The notes under the pieces are model-generated. The model searched no databases. It worked only from the letters and a program-made list of their open reading frames with translations, and had not been told where the DNA came from. Position numbers and translations under genes: made by a program. From Picochlorum sp. 'celeri' (taxonomy: Eukaryota; Chlorophyta; Trebouxiophyceae), in contig JAACMV010000003.1 in NCBI GenBank assembly GCA_010909725.1, positions 1,240,001 through 1,304,000 on the forward strand: a stretch of 64,000 nucleotides of DNA. The letters are read 5' to 3'. Numbering within the stretch: the stretch's first letter is position 1; each line of letters starts with the position of its first letter. Positions 62,730 to 64,000 of the stretch are shown piece by piece.

Positions 62730-63212
62730 CCATGTGATCACATTATTGTCTCAAACGCTTTCCCTAACGATTGTAAATCGTTTATACTATCTTTGCAAGT
62801 GCTTTACTGCATCAGATTCGCCCAAAATCAAATTTTGGCTCTCGCAGAAATTAGGATATGAGGAAATTCACCCAAAATCTTGAATATACGCAGAGTTAGG
62901 ATCAGTACAGTATAAGGAATTCATAGCCGAATAGGTCACCTTTCCACGAGGGGGCCTCGAAAACAATCTACTCCCACAGAATTTTTCAGGTGCTCATCTT
63001 TTGACACCGTCTTTAAAATAACTTTTGAATCATGAAAAAAATTCTGTAACTGCCAAACCGTGCCTGTGCGCTGTGTTTGAGGCTGAGTCACGTGGGTGGC
63101 CCATCTTACTTTGGAAGCGGTAAGCCCGTTTCCCTGCAACTGCAAGGGCAGATTCTGCCATATATTCATAACAGACTGATTTGTTTTCAAAGTGAGGTAC
63201 ACAGAGACAACC
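62730..63212. other. Intergenic, nothing recognised
   Basis: Short minus-strand frames without motifs. 3' flank of the pogo-type gene and 5' flank of the KDZ-like gene. Confidence 0.45.
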
Positions 63213-64000
63213 ATGCGGAGAAGACGCAAAGTTCTGCACAGGCACCGGCGAAAGTTGGACCTAAAAAGGTGGTACAAGAGGCGTGAATTCGTGCTCTGCA
63301 CTTCCCGCCTGGTCCGGGAAAGTAGATCTGAGCAATTTGAGTACAATGAAGATGCAGAATCGCGACCGGAAAGCGCTCCAGAACCAAACAGGAGCCGGAG
63401 GACGGCGTTTGTGCCTGTCCCCCACCAGCATGCTTCGCAGCCTGAAGAGGCTCATGCAGGCTCTCGTCGCCATTCCCGCCGAACCGTAAACCTTTTCAGT
63501 GATAGAATGTCATTACACACTTCGGAGCGTGCTCGCGCGGTGCGAAATCACAAGGAATCGAGGAAAGCAGAGGAAGAAAACTGGAGGAAACGAAGGCCCA
63601 CAATTTTGAGGTTGCACAAAAGGTTTGATGAGCGTCGAGCTCTGGACATGGAGGCTCGCAAAGACTTTGAGAAGTCTCAGATTGAGTGTAGTATATCTGA
63701 ACATGATCGTTGTGAGCGTTGCGGGTCGCTCAATTGCGAAAAGGTGCTGGAGAGGGATGCCTGGGTAGTCACACAAGATTTTTGCCATGAGGTCAGGATC
63801 CCGTTGTACAAATGTCTGAGGTGCGCTGCATCCCAAATCGGTACTCAACCTTTCTATTGCATGTCATGGTGGTAACTATACCCTGCAGATGCCAGGAGCA
63901 CTCGGAAGAGAAGGCCACCTTCCATGTCACACCAATCCACATTGGTGCCTTCCCATGTACTCCTGTCTGGGTGCGTTGTCCGCTTGTTCATTGTCGAGGA
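63213..64000 (+). CDS. KDZ-type transposase N-terminus (Cys-cluster domain), runs off the window
   Basis: ATG at 63213 in a good context (ACAACCATGC). A highly basic N-terminus (MRRRRKVLHRHRRKLDLKRW) is followed by Arg/Glu-rich sequence and a cysteine cluster: CERCGSLNCEKV, then FCHEVRIPLYKCLRCAAS. The frame stops at TAA 63873-63875. One frame back, CRCQEHSEEKATFHVTPIHI then GAFPCTPVWVRCPLVH continues the pattern seen between Cys-cluster (CxC) domains and the catalytic core of Kyakuja-Dileera-Zisupton transposases (IG-x-FP-x-TPV). So a one-base shift lies at about 63850-63870. The catalytic part is beyond the window. Family call rests on motif memory. Confidence 0.55.

Noticed and set aside
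1..64000. tRNA and rRNA genes
   Set aside because: No cloverleaf with A and B boxes and no rRNA-like stretch was found by eye; a covariance-model search would be needed to exclude them.

Overview
This is nuclear DNA from a eukaryote. Genes carry GT-AG spliceosomal introns (about 136-194 bp in the cellular genes, about 64-78 bp in the transposon genes). Genes lie on both strands with no operon logic, and LINE, Helitron, pogo-type and KDZ-like mobile elements fill most of the window. GT64, GT47, GT8 and GT4 glycosyltransferases, a Pumilio protein and a Cys-rich secreted-type exon would fit a transposon-rich unicellular protist or alga. The exact lineage cannot be fixed from the sequence.

Layout. 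1-2622: tandem array of a ~655-bp unit. 2.6-4.1 kb: relic of a transposon related to sequence at 13-15.5 kb. 5.2-6.6 kb: GT4 glycosyltransferase with three exons (-). 7.5-8.6 kb: 5'-truncated LINE-A copy abutting a 1,083-codon DDE-type transposase-like frame (8.6-11.9 kb, -). 12.8-15.5 kb: scrambled KDZ-like element. 15.6-17.9 kb: nucleotide-sugar-transporter-like protein and a membrane-anchored kinase-like protein, tail to tail. 19.99-25.96 kb: near-intact Helitron. 26-31.7 kb: decayed sequence. 31.8-33.1 kb: Pumilio-family protein. 33.9-34.2 kb: Cys-rich exon. 35.2-38.9 kb: two LINE fragments. 41.7-42.7 kb: GT64 enzyme (-). 43-47 kb: integrase relic, LINE tails and a 2.4-kb element with 160-bp terminal inverted repeats. 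47.0-48.0 kb: short Helitron derivative. 48-51.6 kb: LINE-B. 51.9-54.6 kb: GT64-GT8-GT8 fusion gene. 56.2-58.2 kb: exostosin (GT47) gene. 59.8-60.3 kb: 191-bp tandem repeat. 60.8-62.7 kb: intact-looking pogo-superfamily transposase. 63.2-64 kb: start of a KDZ-type transposase that runs off the window.

The cellular genes share a theme. Six of the eight recognisable ones (GT4, sugar-nucleotide transporter, lumenal-type kinase, GT64, GT64-GT8-GT8, GT47) would act in the ER/Golgi on glycans. They sit as scattered single genes in a transposon matrix, and two of them are GT64 paralogues. Several show decay (single-base frameshifts, a lost DxD motif), so part of this glycan island may be dying.

The mobile elements record a recent history. 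Seven LINE-A 3' tails all end in the same TAAT-rich tail. One Helitron derivative sits directly in such a tail. In-frame TGA codons in LINE-A fall at two positions where LINE-B has tryptophan.
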